Origin: Alphaproteobacteria bacterium | GTDB lineage: Bacteria; Pseudomonadota; Alphaproteobacteria; Rhizobiales; Xanthobacteraceae | Direction: 5' to 3' | Assembly (NCBI GenBank): GCA_005884765.1 | Contig: VAZV01000133.1 | Span: 62,001-126,000 of the forward strand | Length of the DNA stretch: 64,000 nt | In this document: positions 16,779 to 24,745 of the stretch, piece after piece | Layout of the letters: every line of letters begins with the position of its first letter | Position numbering within the stretch: position 1 is the stretch's first letter | Made by a program: the position numbers and the translations under genes | Notes under the pieces: model-generated | What the model was told of the DNA's origin: nothing | Databases searched by the model: none | What the model saw: only the letters and a program-made list of their open reading frames with translations

Positions 16779-17306
16779 CTACCAGGGCAGGCCGCACAGA
16801 TCGATCGTGCCCCGGCGCGGCGCGCGCTTGAGGTCGTACACATAGGGCGCGATCGCGGTGAAGCGCGCGCGCTCCTCCGCCTGCTCGGCATAGATCTCTC
16901 CGTCGAACGGCTTCCAGCCACGCCCCTCATAAAACGGCGCGTTGTGCGGATCGCAAAACAGCAGCGCAAAATCGATCGAGCCCTCATCACGCAGCGTTTG
17001 CACGGCAGCCTCGAGCGCGATGCTGGCGTAGCCGCGGCGCCTGAAGGCTTCACGGGTCGCGACCCCGCCGATGCCGCCGGCGCGCATCTTGCGTCCATTC
17101 CATATTATGGCGCGGCGAAAGACGCCGACATGGCAGGCGAGGTCACCGGTCTCGGCGCGAAGGAGCACCCGCAGGTCCGCATGCGCAAACACGACCTCGC
17201 CCCAGGGAAGCGTTTTCAGCAGGTGCGGCGGCCAGACCTCGTCGAGCAATGCTTCTACGGCTGCCCACGACGCATCCCCGTTCACGACGTCGATTTCGAT
17301 GCTCAT
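16779..17306 (-). CDS. GNAT N-acetyltransferase, AAC(2')-like
   Basis: A 175-residue acetyltransferase. The acetyl-CoA pyrophosphate loop is VATREAFRRRGYASIALEAA (Q/R-x-x-G-x-G/A variant RRRGYAS). The segment LACHVGVFRRAIIWNGRKMR before it and the ending GTIDLCGLPW parallel aminoglycoside 2'-N-acetyltransferases and NodA-like folds, whose last residues pack in the acceptor site. ATG 17306 is chosen; a TTG at 17327 would add seven residues, and neither has a strong ribosome-binding site. Divergent to the superoxide dismutase gene, sharing about 105 bases. Substrate unknown; resistance should not be assumed. Confidence 0.82.
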   Translation of the reverse strand: MSIEIDVVNGDASWAAVEALLDEVWPPHLLKTLPWGEVVFAHADLRVLLRAETGDLACHVGVFRRAIIWNGRKMRAGGIGGVATREAFRRRGYASIALEAAVQTLRDEGSIDFALLFCDPHNAPFYEGRGWKPFDGEIYAEQAEERARFTAIAPYVYDLKRAPRRGTIDLCGLPW

Positions 17307-17412
17307 TGAGTCTACCGGTTTTGCCAAATTGCGGGGTGTCTTACGAGGTTGGAACCTTCTATAAGGGGTTTCCGTTAAATCTCGTCTTCCCCTCAGTTGC
17401 GGACATCATCCC

Positions 17413-18012
17413 ATGACCTTTTCGCTTCCCAACCTACCTTACGCCTACGACGCCCTTGCGCCCCATATGTCCAAGGAAACGCTGGAATACCACCACGACA
17501 AGCATCACCAGGCCTATGTGACCAACGGTAACAATGCGATGAAGGGGACCGAGTTCGAGGGCAAATCCCTTGAGGACGTCGTCAAGGGATCGTTCGGCAA
17601 GAACGCCGCGGTCTTCAACAACGCCGGCCAGCACTTCAATCACATCCACTTCTGGAGTTGGATGAAACCCAATGGCGGTGGCAGCAAGTTGCCGGGCCGC
17701 CTGGAAAAGAAAATCAACGAAGACCTCGGCGGCTTCGAAAAATTCAAGACCGATTTCGCCGCCGCCGGCGTCGGCCAGTTCGGCTCAGGCTGGTGCTGGC
17801 TGCAGGTCAAGAATGGCAAGCTCGAAATCTCCAAGACGCCCAACGGCGAAAACCCGCTGGTGCATGGCGCGATCCCGATCCTCGGCTGCGACGTCTGGGA
17901 GCACTCCTATTACATCGACTACCGCAACCGCCGTCCGGATTACCTGAAGGCGTTTGTCGATCATCTGATCAACTGGGAGTATGTCGACGAGTTGTTCGCG
18001 AAAGCGATCTGA
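17413..18012 (+). CDS. sodB: Superoxide dismutase, Fe type
   Basis: Converts superoxide to hydrogen peroxide and oxygen in the cytoplasm. At 199 residues it matches FeSOD length, with the conserved N-terminus FSLPNLPYAYDALAPHMS. Metal ligands are His27 (EYHHDKHH), His77 (HFNHIHFW), Asp160 and His164 (GCDVWEHSYY). Gln73 in NNAGQH, the position that supplies the outer-sphere glutamine in iron enzymes, supports Fe rather than Mn, although cambialistic behaviour is possible. Single gene with a GC-rich hairpin downstream. Confidence 0.96.
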   Translation: MTFSLPNLPYAYDALAPHMSKETLEYHHDKHHQAYVTNGNNAMKGTEFEGKSLEDVVKGSFGKNAAVFNNAGQHFNHIHFWSWMKPNGGGSKLPGRLEKKINEDLGGFEKFKTDFAAAGVGQFGSGWCWLQVKNGKLEISKTPNGENPLVHGAIPILGCDVWEHSYYIDYRNRRPDYLKAFVDHLINWEYVDELFAKAI

Positions 18013-18042
18013 CGACACGTCGGGCTTTTTGGTGTGAATGTC

Positions 18043-18069
18043 GGGGCGGCAGCACAAAGTTGCCGCCCC
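18043..18069 (+). terminator. GC-rich hairpin after sodB
   Basis: GGGGCGGCA and TGCCGCCCC (nine-base-pair perfect stem, nine-base loop) lie 31 bases after the sodB stop. No T-run follows, so termination is uncertain. Confidence 0.4.
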
Positions 18070-18217
18070 GTCGTCTACTGGCGGCGCTAACTGAGCGGGG
18101 CGGCATTGCCGCATGGGCCCCCATGAACCGCGCATGGGTATTGCCGTTCTTCTGTTTGCATCGCTGTTCGGGCGAGACTAAGCAGATTTAGCCTGTTCAT
18201 TCGCCAGACCGATTCTC

Positions 18218-18820
18218 TTGTCAGACCTTCCATCGAAAGACCCGGCGCCTGCCGATGACGCCGCGGAAGGCGAGCCGCGGCCGCCTCGCGCCCGCAAGCC
18301 GATCGGCTGGTCGATGATCACGATCGGCGTACTCGTCGCGGTCAGCGCCACGCTGGTCTACCGCCGCGACGGCGTCGACGGCGTGCTCGACATCCTAGCT
18401 CACGATCTGACGCTGTTTGGCGGCATCCTGCCGCGCGTGCTGGCGGGCTGCCTGCTCGGCGCGTTCATCGCGGAGATCTTGCCGCACGAGAAAGTCTCGC
18501 GATCGCTCGGGCCGAATTCGGGCCTGAAGGGACTGCTGATCGGCGCCGCCTTCGGCGCGATCCTGCCGGGCGGGCCGTTCACCGCCTATCCGGTCGCAAG
18601 CGCGCTGCTTGCCGTCGGCGCCGATTTCGGCGCCACCATTGCGATGGTCGTGAGCTGGACGCTGATCGGCTATGGCCGGGCGGTGGCCTGGGAATTGCCG
18701 ATCATGGGCACGGATTTCACGCTGTGGCGCATCGTGATCTCGCTGCCGCTGCCCCTGCTCGCCGGTGCGCTCGGCCGCTTCGTCTATGTGCGGATGTACC
18801 CGAAGGACGAACTCGAATGA
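18218..18820 (+). CDS. Half-size permease of the YraQ/ArsP_1-like (DUF318) type, first half
   Basis: 200 residues with a charged Pro/Glu-rich N-terminus and four to five membrane helices. Start is TTG 18218. The core GGILPRVLAGCLLGAFIAEI, LPHEKVSRSLGPNSGLKG and AILPGGPFTAYPVAS aligns with the next gene's product (PHEKVSRSLGPNSG versus PQEIITGWLGPNSG; ILPGGPF versus ATPGGPV). Full-length YraQ-like permeases of about 300 residues contain two such repeats, so this appears to be one half encoded separately. Stop and next start overlap by four bases. Substrate unknown; proximity to the Zur operon suggests a metal, but this pair lies upstream of the Zur box. Confidence 0.75.
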   Translation: MSDLPSKDPAPADDAAEGEPRPPRARKPIGWSMITIGVLVAVSATLVYRRDGVDGVLDILAHDLTLFGGILPRVLAGCLLGAFIAEILPHEKVSRSLGPNSGLKGLLIGAAFGAILPGGPFTAYPVASALLAVGADFGATIAMVVSWTLIGYGRAVAWELPIMGTDFTLWRIVISLPLPLLAGALGRFVYVRMYPKDELE

Positions 18821-19317
18821 GCGCGGCGCTGCTCATCGACATCATCCTGTGGGGCTCGGTCGCCGCCGTCGGCTTTATCGCTTATCAGCGCGGCCCCAGG
18901 GTGCTCACGACATCGCTGCGCGAAGGCTCGATGGATTTTATCAACATCGTGCCGCGCATCGCGCTTGGCGTGATCGGGTCGGGCTATATCGCCGCCGTCA
19001 TCCCGCAGGAAATCATCACCGGCTGGCTTGGGCCGAACTCGGGCTGGTTCGGCGTCGCTACCGCCGTGATTGCCGGCGCGGCGACGCCGGGAGGCCCGGT
19101 GGTGGGCTTTTCCATCGGCGCGGTGGCGCTGAAGGCGGGCGGCGGTCCGCCGCAGGTCATCGCCTATGTGATCGCCTGGGCGCTGTTTGCCTTCCAGCGG
19201 CTCTTGCTGTGGGAAATCCCGTTCATGCCGGCCCGTTTCGTCTGGTTTCGAGCCGCCGTATCAGTACCGTTTCCGTTTGTGGCGGCCGCGATTGCGATGG
19301 CGATCGGGAAGCCGTGA
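18817..19317 (+). CDS. Half-size permease of the YraQ/ArsP_1-like (DUF318) type, second half
   Basis: 166 residues, ATG overlapping the previous stop (ATGA), so the two polypeptides are translated together and probably assemble. Helices include SAALLIDIILWGSVAAVGFI and VPRIALGVIGSGYIAAVIP; the conserved loop is WLGPNSGWFGVATAV with ATPGGPVVGFSIGAVALKAG in the following re-entrant segment. The last helix ends VAAAIAMAIGKP. It lacks the charged N-terminal extension of its partner. The gene ends 24 bases before the Zur box of the zinc operon. Confidence 0.75.
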   Translation: MSAALLIDIILWGSVAAVGFIAYQRGPRVLTTSLREGSMDFINIVPRIALGVIGSGYIAAVIPQEIITGWLGPNSGWFGVATAVIAGAATPGGPVVGFSIGAVALKAGGGPPQVIAYVIAWALFAFQRLLLWEIPFMPARFVWFRAAVSVPFPFVAAAIAMAIGKP

Positions 19318-19341
19318 GCCACCTCTTGGTGGACACCCGTT

Positions 19342-19358
19342 ATGTTATAATATAACAT
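19342..19358. promoter_or_regulatory. Zur box
   Basis: ATGTTATAATATAACAT is a perfect palindrome around a central A and matches the proteobacterial Zur consensus (GAAATGTTATANTATAACATTTC core). It contains a TATAAT -10 hexamer (19346-19351), so zinc-loaded Zur would occlude the promoter. With transcription starting about seven bases after the -10 element, the leader before the ATG at 19365 would be only about six bases long. Confidence 0.88.
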
Positions 19359-19364
19359 TCCCAG

Positions 19365-19547
19365 ATGGTTCCAACGGGTCACCACGACCATCACCACGGC
19401 CACGTGCATGCCCACGGTCCGGCTTCGCCGCATCCCGCGCAGGCCGCGGCGTGGTCGATCCTGCGCATGCCGGTCGTCTCGCGGCTTGGCGCTGCACTCG
19501 CGGTCAGCGCTGGCCTGTGGACCGTGGTGTGGTTGGCGATGAGATGA
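19365..19547 (+). CDS. His-rich single-pass membrane microprotein heading the zinc operon (60 aa)
   Basis: Function not recognised. The N-terminus HHDHHHGHVHAHG has eight histidines within residues 6-17, with a ninth at 23, followed by one transmembrane helix (about 41-59, LGAALAVSAGLWTVVWLAM). Read from the Zur-controlled promoter with almost no leader, and no Shine-Dalgarno is visible. Its stop overlaps the ABC ATPase start (ATGA), so it is translated in coupling with the transporter. The composition suggests a zinc-binding or donating accessory for the ABC importer; orientation would place the His tail on one membrane face, not determinable here. Conserved spacing argues against a chance frame. 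Confidence 0.72.
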   Translation: MVPTGHHDHHHGHVHAHGPASPHPAQAAAWSILRMPVVSRLGAALAVSAGLWTVVWLAMR

Positions 19548-20308
19548 GCATGGCCGCGCAAATCCAATTCCGCGACGTCACGCTGGGCTACGATCGCCAC
19601 CCGGCGGTGCATCATCTCAACGGCGAAGTTCCCTCCGGCGCGCTGCTCGCCATCGTCGGCCCAAACGGCGCCGGCAAGTCGACGCTGTTTCGCGGATTGG
19701 TCGGCATCTTGAAGCCGCTTGCGGGGTCGATCGCAACGGATGGTCTCGATGTCAGGGATATCGCTTATCTGCCGCAGACCGCCGATATCGACCGCAGCTT
19801 CCCGATCTCGGTGTTTGATTTGGTCGGCACCGGGCTATGGCGCGCCACCGGATTTTTCGGCGGCATCGGCAAGGCCTCGCGTGAGAAGATCGGTCAGGCG
19901 CTGGCTGCCGTCGGCCTCACCGGCTTCGAGAACCGCGCCATCGGCACGCTGTCGGGCGGGCAGCTGCAGCGCATGCTGTTTGCGCGGGTGCTGTTGCAGG
20001 ATGCGCGGCTGATCGTGCTCGACGAGCCTTTCAACGCCATCGATGCCAAGACTTCCGCCGATCTGCTCGCGCTGATCAAGCGCTGGCACGCGGAGGGCCG
20101 CACCGTGCTGGCGGCGTTGCACGACATGGACCTGGTGCGCGGCAATTTCCCGCAAACCCTGCTGTTGGCGCGCGAGCCGGTGGCCTGGGCTGCGACCTCA
20201 GAAGTGCTCACGGCCGAAAACCTGCTCGCCGCGCGGCGGATGTGCGAGGCGTTCGACGACAGCGCCGCACCCTGCGTTGCCGACGACCTGCCGTCGCAAG
20301 CGGCCTGA
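19544..20308 (+). CDS. aztA: Zinc ABC transporter ATP-binding protein (AztA/ZnuC type)
   Basis: Cytoplasmic ATPase subunit of a zinc importer, 254 residues. Walker A is GPNGAGKST (39-47), Q-loop AYLPQTADID, signature LSGGQLQRM, Walker B LIVLDEPFNAID, H-loop AALHDMDLV. The C-terminal tail EAFDDSAAPCVADDLPS is short. Start ATG 19544 overlaps the microprotein stop; a second ATG two codons later is possible. Gene order ATPase-permease-binding protein behind a Zur box matches the AztABC arrangement more than the divergent znuA/znuCB layout, hence the symbol; ZnuC is the alternative name. Confidence 0.9.
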   Translation: MSMAAQIQFRDVTLGYDRHPAVHHLNGEVPSGALLAIVGPNGAGKSTLFRGLVGILKPLAGSIATDGLDVRDIAYLPQTADIDRSFPISVFDLVGTGLWRATGFFGGIGKASREKIGQALAAVGLTGFENRAIGTLSGGQLQRMLFARVLLQDARLIVLDEPFNAIDAKTSADLLALIKRWHAEGRTVLAALHDMDLVRGNFPQTLLLAREPVAWAATSEVLTAENLLAARRMCEAFDDSAAPCVADDLPSQAA

Positions 20309-20315
20309 TCACAAC

Positions 20316-21185
20316 ATGCTCACCGAAGTGTTGATCGCGCCCTTCACCGAATTCGAATTCATGCGCCGCGCGCTGGCGGCCGTGATCGCGCTGTCGCTTG
20401 GCGGCGCGCCGATCGGCGTGTTCCTGATGTTGCGGCGGATGAGCCTCGTCGGCGACGCCATGGCGCACGCGATCCTGCCGGGGGCCGCGATCGGCTTTCT
20501 ATTGTCCGGGCTCAATCTATTCGCGATGACGACGGGCGGATTGATCGCGGGCTTTGCGGTGGCAATCCTTGCCGGTGTCGTATCCCGCACCACCGGCCTG
20601 AAAGAGGACGCCTCGCTCGCGACCTTTTATCTGGCCTCGCTCGCCCTCGGCGTCACGATCGTCTCCATCAAGGGCACCAATATCGATCTGTTGCACGTGC
20701 TGTTCGGCAATATTCTCGCCATGGATGACCAGACGCTCTTGGTGGTCGCATTCAACGCCACCATCACGCTGCTGGTGCTGGCCGTGATCTATCGGCCGCT
20801 AGTGATCGAAAGCGTCGATCCGCTGTTCCTGCGCACGGTGAGCCGCGCGGGCGCGCCGGCGCATCTGGCTTTCCTGGCGCTGGTCGTCATCAATCTCGTC
20901 AACGGTTTTCAAGCGCTCGGCACCTTGCTTGCGGTCGGATTGATGATCCTGCCCGCCGGCATCGCGCGATTCTGGTCGCGCGATATCACCGGCATGATCT
21001 GCATCGCGGTCATCGCCGCCGTCATTTCGGGCTATGCGGGACTGGTGCTGTCGTTCCAGACCAAAGTGCCGTCGGGGCCTGCGATCATCCTGGTGGCGAC
21101 GGTGCTCTACGCCGGTTCGGTGCTGTTCGGCAGCATCGGCGGTCTGATCCGCCAGATGTTTCCCGCGCCCCATCTCGAAGCGTAG
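20316..21185 (+). CDS. aztB: Zinc ABC transporter permease (AztB/ZnuB type)
   Basis: Integral membrane subunit, 289 residues with eight to nine helices. Family hallmarks: ALSLGGAPIGVFLMLRRMSL and GDAMAHAILPGAAIGFLLSG near the N-terminus, the coupling region KGTNIDLLHVLFGNIL, and NGFQALGTLLAVGLMILPAG in the C-terminal half. ATG 20316 lies seven bases after the ATPase stop; an upstream in-frame extension would overlap aztA and is not needed. Works with the neighbouring ATPase and binding protein in zinc uptake. Confidence 0.92.
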   Translation: MLTEVLIAPFTEFEFMRRALAAVIALSLGGAPIGVFLMLRRMSLVGDAMAHAILPGAAIGFLLSGLNLFAMTTGGLIAGFAVAILAGVVSRTTGLKEDASLATFYLASLALGVTIVSIKGTNIDLLHVLFGNILAMDDQTLLVVAFNATITLLVLAVIYRPLVIESVDPLFLRTVSRAGAPAHLAFLALVVINLVNGFQALGTLLAVGLMILPAGIARFWSRDITGMICIAVIAAVISGYAGLVLSFQTKVPSGPAIILVATVLYAGSVLFGSIGGLIRQMFPAPHLEA

Positions 21186-21193
21186 CTGCCGAT

Positions 21194-22072
21194 ATGATGC
21201 GCGCCCTCCAATTCTGGATCAGCTTTTTGGCGCTGCTGGCCTTTGCATCGCCGCTGCCCGCGCAGGATCGGCTGAATGTCGTCGCCAGTTTTTCCATTAT
21301 CGGCGATTTCGTGCGCAACGCCGGCGGCGAGCGCGTCAATGTCACGACGCTGGTCGGGCCCAACGGCGACGTGCATGTCTATACGCCGGCACCGGCCGAC
21401 GCCAGGAAGGTCGCGGATGCCAAGCTCGTCGTCATCAACGGCCTCGGTCTCGAAGGCTGGCTGCCGCGCCTGTTGCAATCCTCCGGCAGCAAAGCTCCGA
21501 TCATCGTCGCGACCAAGGGAATCACGCCGCTCAGGCTTGGCTCCGATGCCGATCCGCATGCCTGGCAATCGGTGGCAAACGCGAAGATCTTTGTCGCCAA
21601 CATTCGCGACGCGCTGGTTGCCGCCGACCCCGCCGATGCTGAGCTATTTCGCGCCAACGCCGATGCTTATTCCGCGCAGCTCGACGCTCTCGACCGCGAC
21701 GTGCGGGCGGCGATCGCACAGATTTCGCCCGACCGCCGCAAGGTCATTTCGACCCATGGTGCATTCGGCTATTTCGCAGCCAGCTATGGCGTCGAATTCA
21801 TTGCGCCGGAGGGGGTTTCCACCGAATCCGAGCCCAGCGCGCGCGACATCGCGCGCATCATCGCCCAGATCAAAAGCGCGAGGATTCCTGCCGTATTTCT
21901 TGAGAACATCAGCGATCCGCGGCTGATGCGCCAGATCGCGGCGGAGACGGGGGCCAAGGTCGGCGGAACGCTGTTTTCGGACGCCCTGACCGACGAAAAG
22001 GGCCCTTGTCCCACTTACATTGAGATGGTCAGGCACAATATAAAGGCTCTGACCAGCGCGCTCGGCAATTAG
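21194..22072 (+). CDS. aztC: Zinc ABC transporter periplasmic binding protein (AztC/ZnuA type)
   Basis: Cluster A-I solute-binding protein of 292 residues with signal peptide MMRALQFWISFLALLAFASP (cleavage near LPAQ). Probable metal ligands are His61 (GDVHVY), His122 (DADPHAWQS), His188 (STHGAFGYF) and Asp263 (LFSDAL): three histidines plus a carboxylate, the zinc-type set; manganese proteins have a glutamate in place of the third histidine. The long His-rich loop of E. coli ZnuA is absent, as in AztC-type proteins, so the His-rich microprotein and the CobW His loop may supply that function in trans (inference). Last ABC gene; cobW follows after about 50 bases. Confidence 0.92.
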   Translation: MMRALQFWISFLALLAFASPLPAQDRLNVVASFSIIGDFVRNAGGERVNVTTLVGPNGDVHVYTPAPADARKVADAKLVVINGLGLEGWLPRLLQSSGSKAPIIVATKGITPLRLGSDADPHAWQSVANAKIFVANIRDALVAADPADAELFRANADAYSAQLDALDRDVRAAIAQISPDRRKVISTHGAFGYFAASYGVEFIAPEGVSTESEPSARDIARIIAQIKSARIPAVFLENISDPRLMRQIAAETGAKVGGTLFSDALTDEKGPCPTYIEMVRHNIKALTSALGN

Positions 22073-22125
22073 GGCAGGGGCCACCCTGCCGCGGGCGTGC
22101 CGTAAAGTCTGCTTCCGGAGTGAGC

Positions 22126-23181
22126 ATGCCTTCATCGACGCCGCAAAAAATTCCCGTGACCGTGCTGACCGGCTATCTCGGTGCCGGAAAGACGACGCTG
22201 TTGAACCGCATCCTGTCTGAAAATCACGGCAAGAAATACGCTGTCATCGTCAACGAATTCGGCGAGATCGGCATCGACAACGACCTGATCATCGGCGCGG
22301 ACGAAGAAGTCTTCGAGATGAACAATGGCTGCATCTGCTGCACCGTGCGCGGCGATCTCGTGCGCATCCTCGACGGCTTGATGAAGCGCAAGGGCAAGTT
22401 CGATGCCATCATCGTCGAGACCACAGGTCTCGCCGATCCGGCGCCGGTGGCGCAGACCTTCTTTGTCGATGAGGACGTGCAGAAGAATGCCCGGCTCGAT
22501 GCGGTCGTGACGGTGGCCGACGCCAAATGGCTGTCGGACCGGCTCAAGGATGCGCCGGAGGCCAAGAACCAGATCGCGTTCGCCGATGTCATTGTGCTGA
22601 ACAAGACCGATCTCGTCTCCAAGGCTGAACTCACCGAGGTCGAGGCGCGGATCCGCGGCATCAACCCCTATGCCAAGCTGCATCGCACCGAGCGTTGCAA
22701 GGTCAAGCTGTCGGACGTTCTGGAGCGCGGCGCCTTCGATCTCGATCGCATCCTCGACATCGAGCCGGATTTTCTGGAGGCAGGCCAAGACCATGATCAA
22801 CATGACCACGAACATCATGACCATGGTCACCACCACGGCCATGACGGCCACGGCCATGGCGGGCTGAAGCATTACCACGACGAGGAGATGCAATCGCTGG
22901 CATTGCGCACGGACAAGCCGCTCGATCCGACCAAATTCATGCCGTGGCTGCAAAACCTGGTCGCCAGCGAGGGCCAGAAGATCCTTCGCTCGAAAGGTAT
23001 CCTCGCCTTTAGCGATGACGACGATCGCTATGTCTTCCAGGGCGTCCACATGATGCTGGAAGGCGATCATCAGCGGAAATGGAAGGAAGGCGAGCCGCGC
23101 GAGAGCCGTCTCGTCTTTATCGGACGCGAATTGCCGGAGCAGATCATTCGCGACGGCTTTGAAAGCTGTATCACCTCGTGA
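22126..23181 (+). CDS. CobW/Zng1-type zinc GTPase metallochaperone
   Basis: G3E-family GTPase of 351 residues. ATG 22126 is preferred over GTG 22120 because CGGAG ends five bases before it. Walker A is GYLGAGKT (17-24), the metal-binding CxCC motif is GCICC (Cys69, Cys71, Cys72), switch/Walker B VETTGLADPAP, and NKTD gives guanine specificity. A His/Asp-rich loop (about 222-250, many HDH repeats) separates the GTPase domain from the CobW C-terminal domain (VFQGVHMMLEGDHQRKW). Zur-linked CobW proteins deliver zinc to client enzymes when zinc is scarce. Position directly behind the zinc ABC genes supports this over a cobalamin role. Confidence 0.93.
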   Translation: MPSSTPQKIPVTVLTGYLGAGKTTLLNRILSENHGKKYAVIVNEFGEIGIDNDLIIGADEEVFEMNNGCICCTVRGDLVRILDGLMKRKGKFDAIIVETTGLADPAPVAQTFFVDEDVQKNARLDAVVTVADAKWLSDRLKDAPEAKNQIAFADVIVLNKTDLVSKAELTEVEARIRGINPYAKLHRTERCKVKLSDVLERGAFDLDRILDIEPDFLEAGQDHDQHDHEHHDHGHHHGHDGHGHGGLKHYHDEEMQSLALRTDKPLDPTKFMPWLQNLVASEGQKILRSKGILAFSDDDDRYVFQGVHMMLEGDHQRKWKEGEPRESRLVFIGRELPEQIIRDGFESCITS

Positions 23182-24197
23182 TGAGCGACTTCGAACCGGG
23201 CGATCAAGCCTCCATTGCTTCCGTCACCGATCGCGTGCATCCGGTCGCGATCGGCGCGGCGGTCACGGCGATTCATTTTCTCGGTGACCGCGCCGCTTTT
23301 GTCGGCGCCGAGGAAAGCGTTGCCCTGGTGGACGGCGAGGGCGACATCTCGCGTGTGACCGTCCATGGCGGCGGCATCCTCTGTACGGCGTCCGACGGGG
23401 CGCGCATCGCCATGGGCGGCGATGACGGCAAGCTGGCCGAGCTGAACAGCAAGGGCGAGGTGGCGGTACTCGCCACCGACCCAAAGCGGCGCTGGATCGA
23501 TAACGTCGCGCTTCATCCCGACGGCGCGGTGGCCTGGTCGGCCGGCAAGACCGCCTTTGTCCGCAGCGGCAGGAGCGAAGACAAGACCTTCGATATGCCC
23601 TCGACCGTCGGCGGCCTGGCGTTCGCGCCAAAAGGGCTGCGCGTCGCAGTCGCGCATTATAACGGCGTGACGCTGTGGTTTCCGAATATGGCGGCGCACC
23701 CGGAATTTCTGGAATGGGCGGGCTCGCATCTCGGCGTGGTGTTCAGTCCCGACAACAAGTTTCTGGTCACCACGATGCACGAGCCGGCGCTGCACGGCTG
23801 GCGGCTGGCCGACAACCGCCATATGCGCATGTCGGGCTATCCCGGCCGCGTCAAATCGATGTCGTGGAGCGCGGGCGGAAAATCCCTGGCGACCTCGGGC
23901 GCCGACGCCGTGATCGTGTGGCCGTTCGCGAGCAAGGATGGCCCGATGGGCAAGGAGCCCGCGATGCTGGCGCCGTTGCAGGCGCGCGTCACCGTGGTCG
24001 CCTGTCATCCCAAGCAGGACATCCTCGCCGCTGGCTATAGCGACGGCACCATCCTGATGGTGCGGCTGGAAGACGGTGCTGAAATCCTGGTACGCCGCAA
24101 CGGCACGGCGGAGGTCGCGGCACTGGCCTGGAACGCGAAGGGCACGCTGCTCGCGTTTGCCGCGGAGGATGGCGAGGCCGGCCTGTTGCCGCTCTGA
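23181..24197 (+). CDS. WD40-repeat protein linked to the CobW GTPase
   Basis: A 338-residue beta-propeller without signal peptide, so cytoplasmic. Repeats of about 40 residues are visible, for example RWIDNVALHPDGAVAWSAGK, LGVVFSPDNKFLVTTMHEPA, GRVKSMSWSAGGKSLATSGA and ARVTVVACHPKQDILAAGYS. Its start overlaps the cobW stop (TGATG), indicating co-translation. Rhizobial zinc-linked CobW genes are often followed by such a WD40 gene, suggesting a scaffold for zinc delivery to client proteins; AztD is another propeller in Azt systems but is periplasmic, unlike this one. Client identity is unknown. Confidence 0.85.
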   Translation: MSDFEPGDQASIASVTDRVHPVAIGAAVTAIHFLGDRAAFVGAEESVALVDGEGDISRVTVHGGGILCTASDGARIAMGGDDGKLAELNSKGEVAVLATDPKRRWIDNVALHPDGAVAWSAGKTAFVRSGRSEDKTFDMPSTVGGLAFAPKGLRVAVAHYNGVTLWFPNMAAHPEFLEWAGSHLGVVFSPDNKFLVTTMHEPALHGWRLADNRHMRMSGYPGRVKSMSWSAGGKSLATSGADAVIVWPFASKDGPMGKEPAMLAPLQARVTVVACHPKQDILAAGYSDGTILMVRLEDGAEILVRRNGTAEVAALAWNAKGTLLAFAAEDGEAGLLPL

Positions 24198-24269
24198 GGA
24201 CCCATTCCCCGGGGAACCAACAGCCTGATCCGGCCGTTGAGATCGCGAACAAATCGTGGATCAAACGTC

Positions 24270-24599
24270 ATGTCTCCTGACAACAGCAAACGCGCGTACC
24301 GGAAGCAGTTGCTGCTGGCGTCGCTGCTGGTGACGGCCGGGCTCGTAATGTCGGGATTGTCACTAATCGAGATCAGAGCGCAGAATTTACGGCAGATGGC
24401 GCAGGCGACGCCGCCGACGCAATCTTCGCCCCCTGAGGATCAAAACAAGCCGGCTGAATCAAAACCTGGCGGCGAGCGTCCGACCACACCGCCCCCTGAG
24501 CCCGCTCGTCCCGATACGCAATCGCAAAAGCAAGGCGCCCCGTCGGTGCTGCCGCCGGCGCCGGCCGAAAAGATCGCGCCGCCGATCAAGGAAAAATAG
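24270..24599 (+). CDS. Single-pass membrane protein with Pro-rich tail (109 aa)
   Basis: ATG 24270 begins MSPDNSKRAYRKQLLLASLL, a short basic N-terminus followed by one helix (about 13-35). The remaining 70 residues are a disordered Pro/Gln/Glu/Lys-rich segment (TPPTQSSPPEDQNKPAES, APPIKEK at the end), resembling TonB-like linkers but with no C-terminal domain. No strong ribosome-binding site. Function unknown; probably envelope. It follows the WD40 gene by about 70 bases and might be the last member of that operon, but nothing ties it functionally. Confidence 0.6.
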   Translation: MSPDNSKRAYRKQLLLASLLVTAGLVMSGLSLIEIRAQNLRQMAQATPPTQSSPPEDQNKPAESKPGGERPTTPPPEPARPDTQSQKQGAPSVLPPAPAEKIAPPIKEK

Positions 24600-24745
24600 G
24601 CGCGCCCGCCCTCGTCGCGAAGTCGTGACTGCGCGATGACGCTTGCCCCAATGATTTGACCTGCAATGGTGATTTTACAGCCTCGCTTGTTGTTCCTCGT
24701 CGCCGCATAATGCCTCAAGGCGCGACAGCACATGAGGCCCAGCAA

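Noticed and set aside
16779-17306. Calling the GNAT protein NodA or an aminoglycoside resistance enzyme
   Set aside because: Fold and ending resemble AAC(2') but substrate residues cannot be verified and no nod genes are near.
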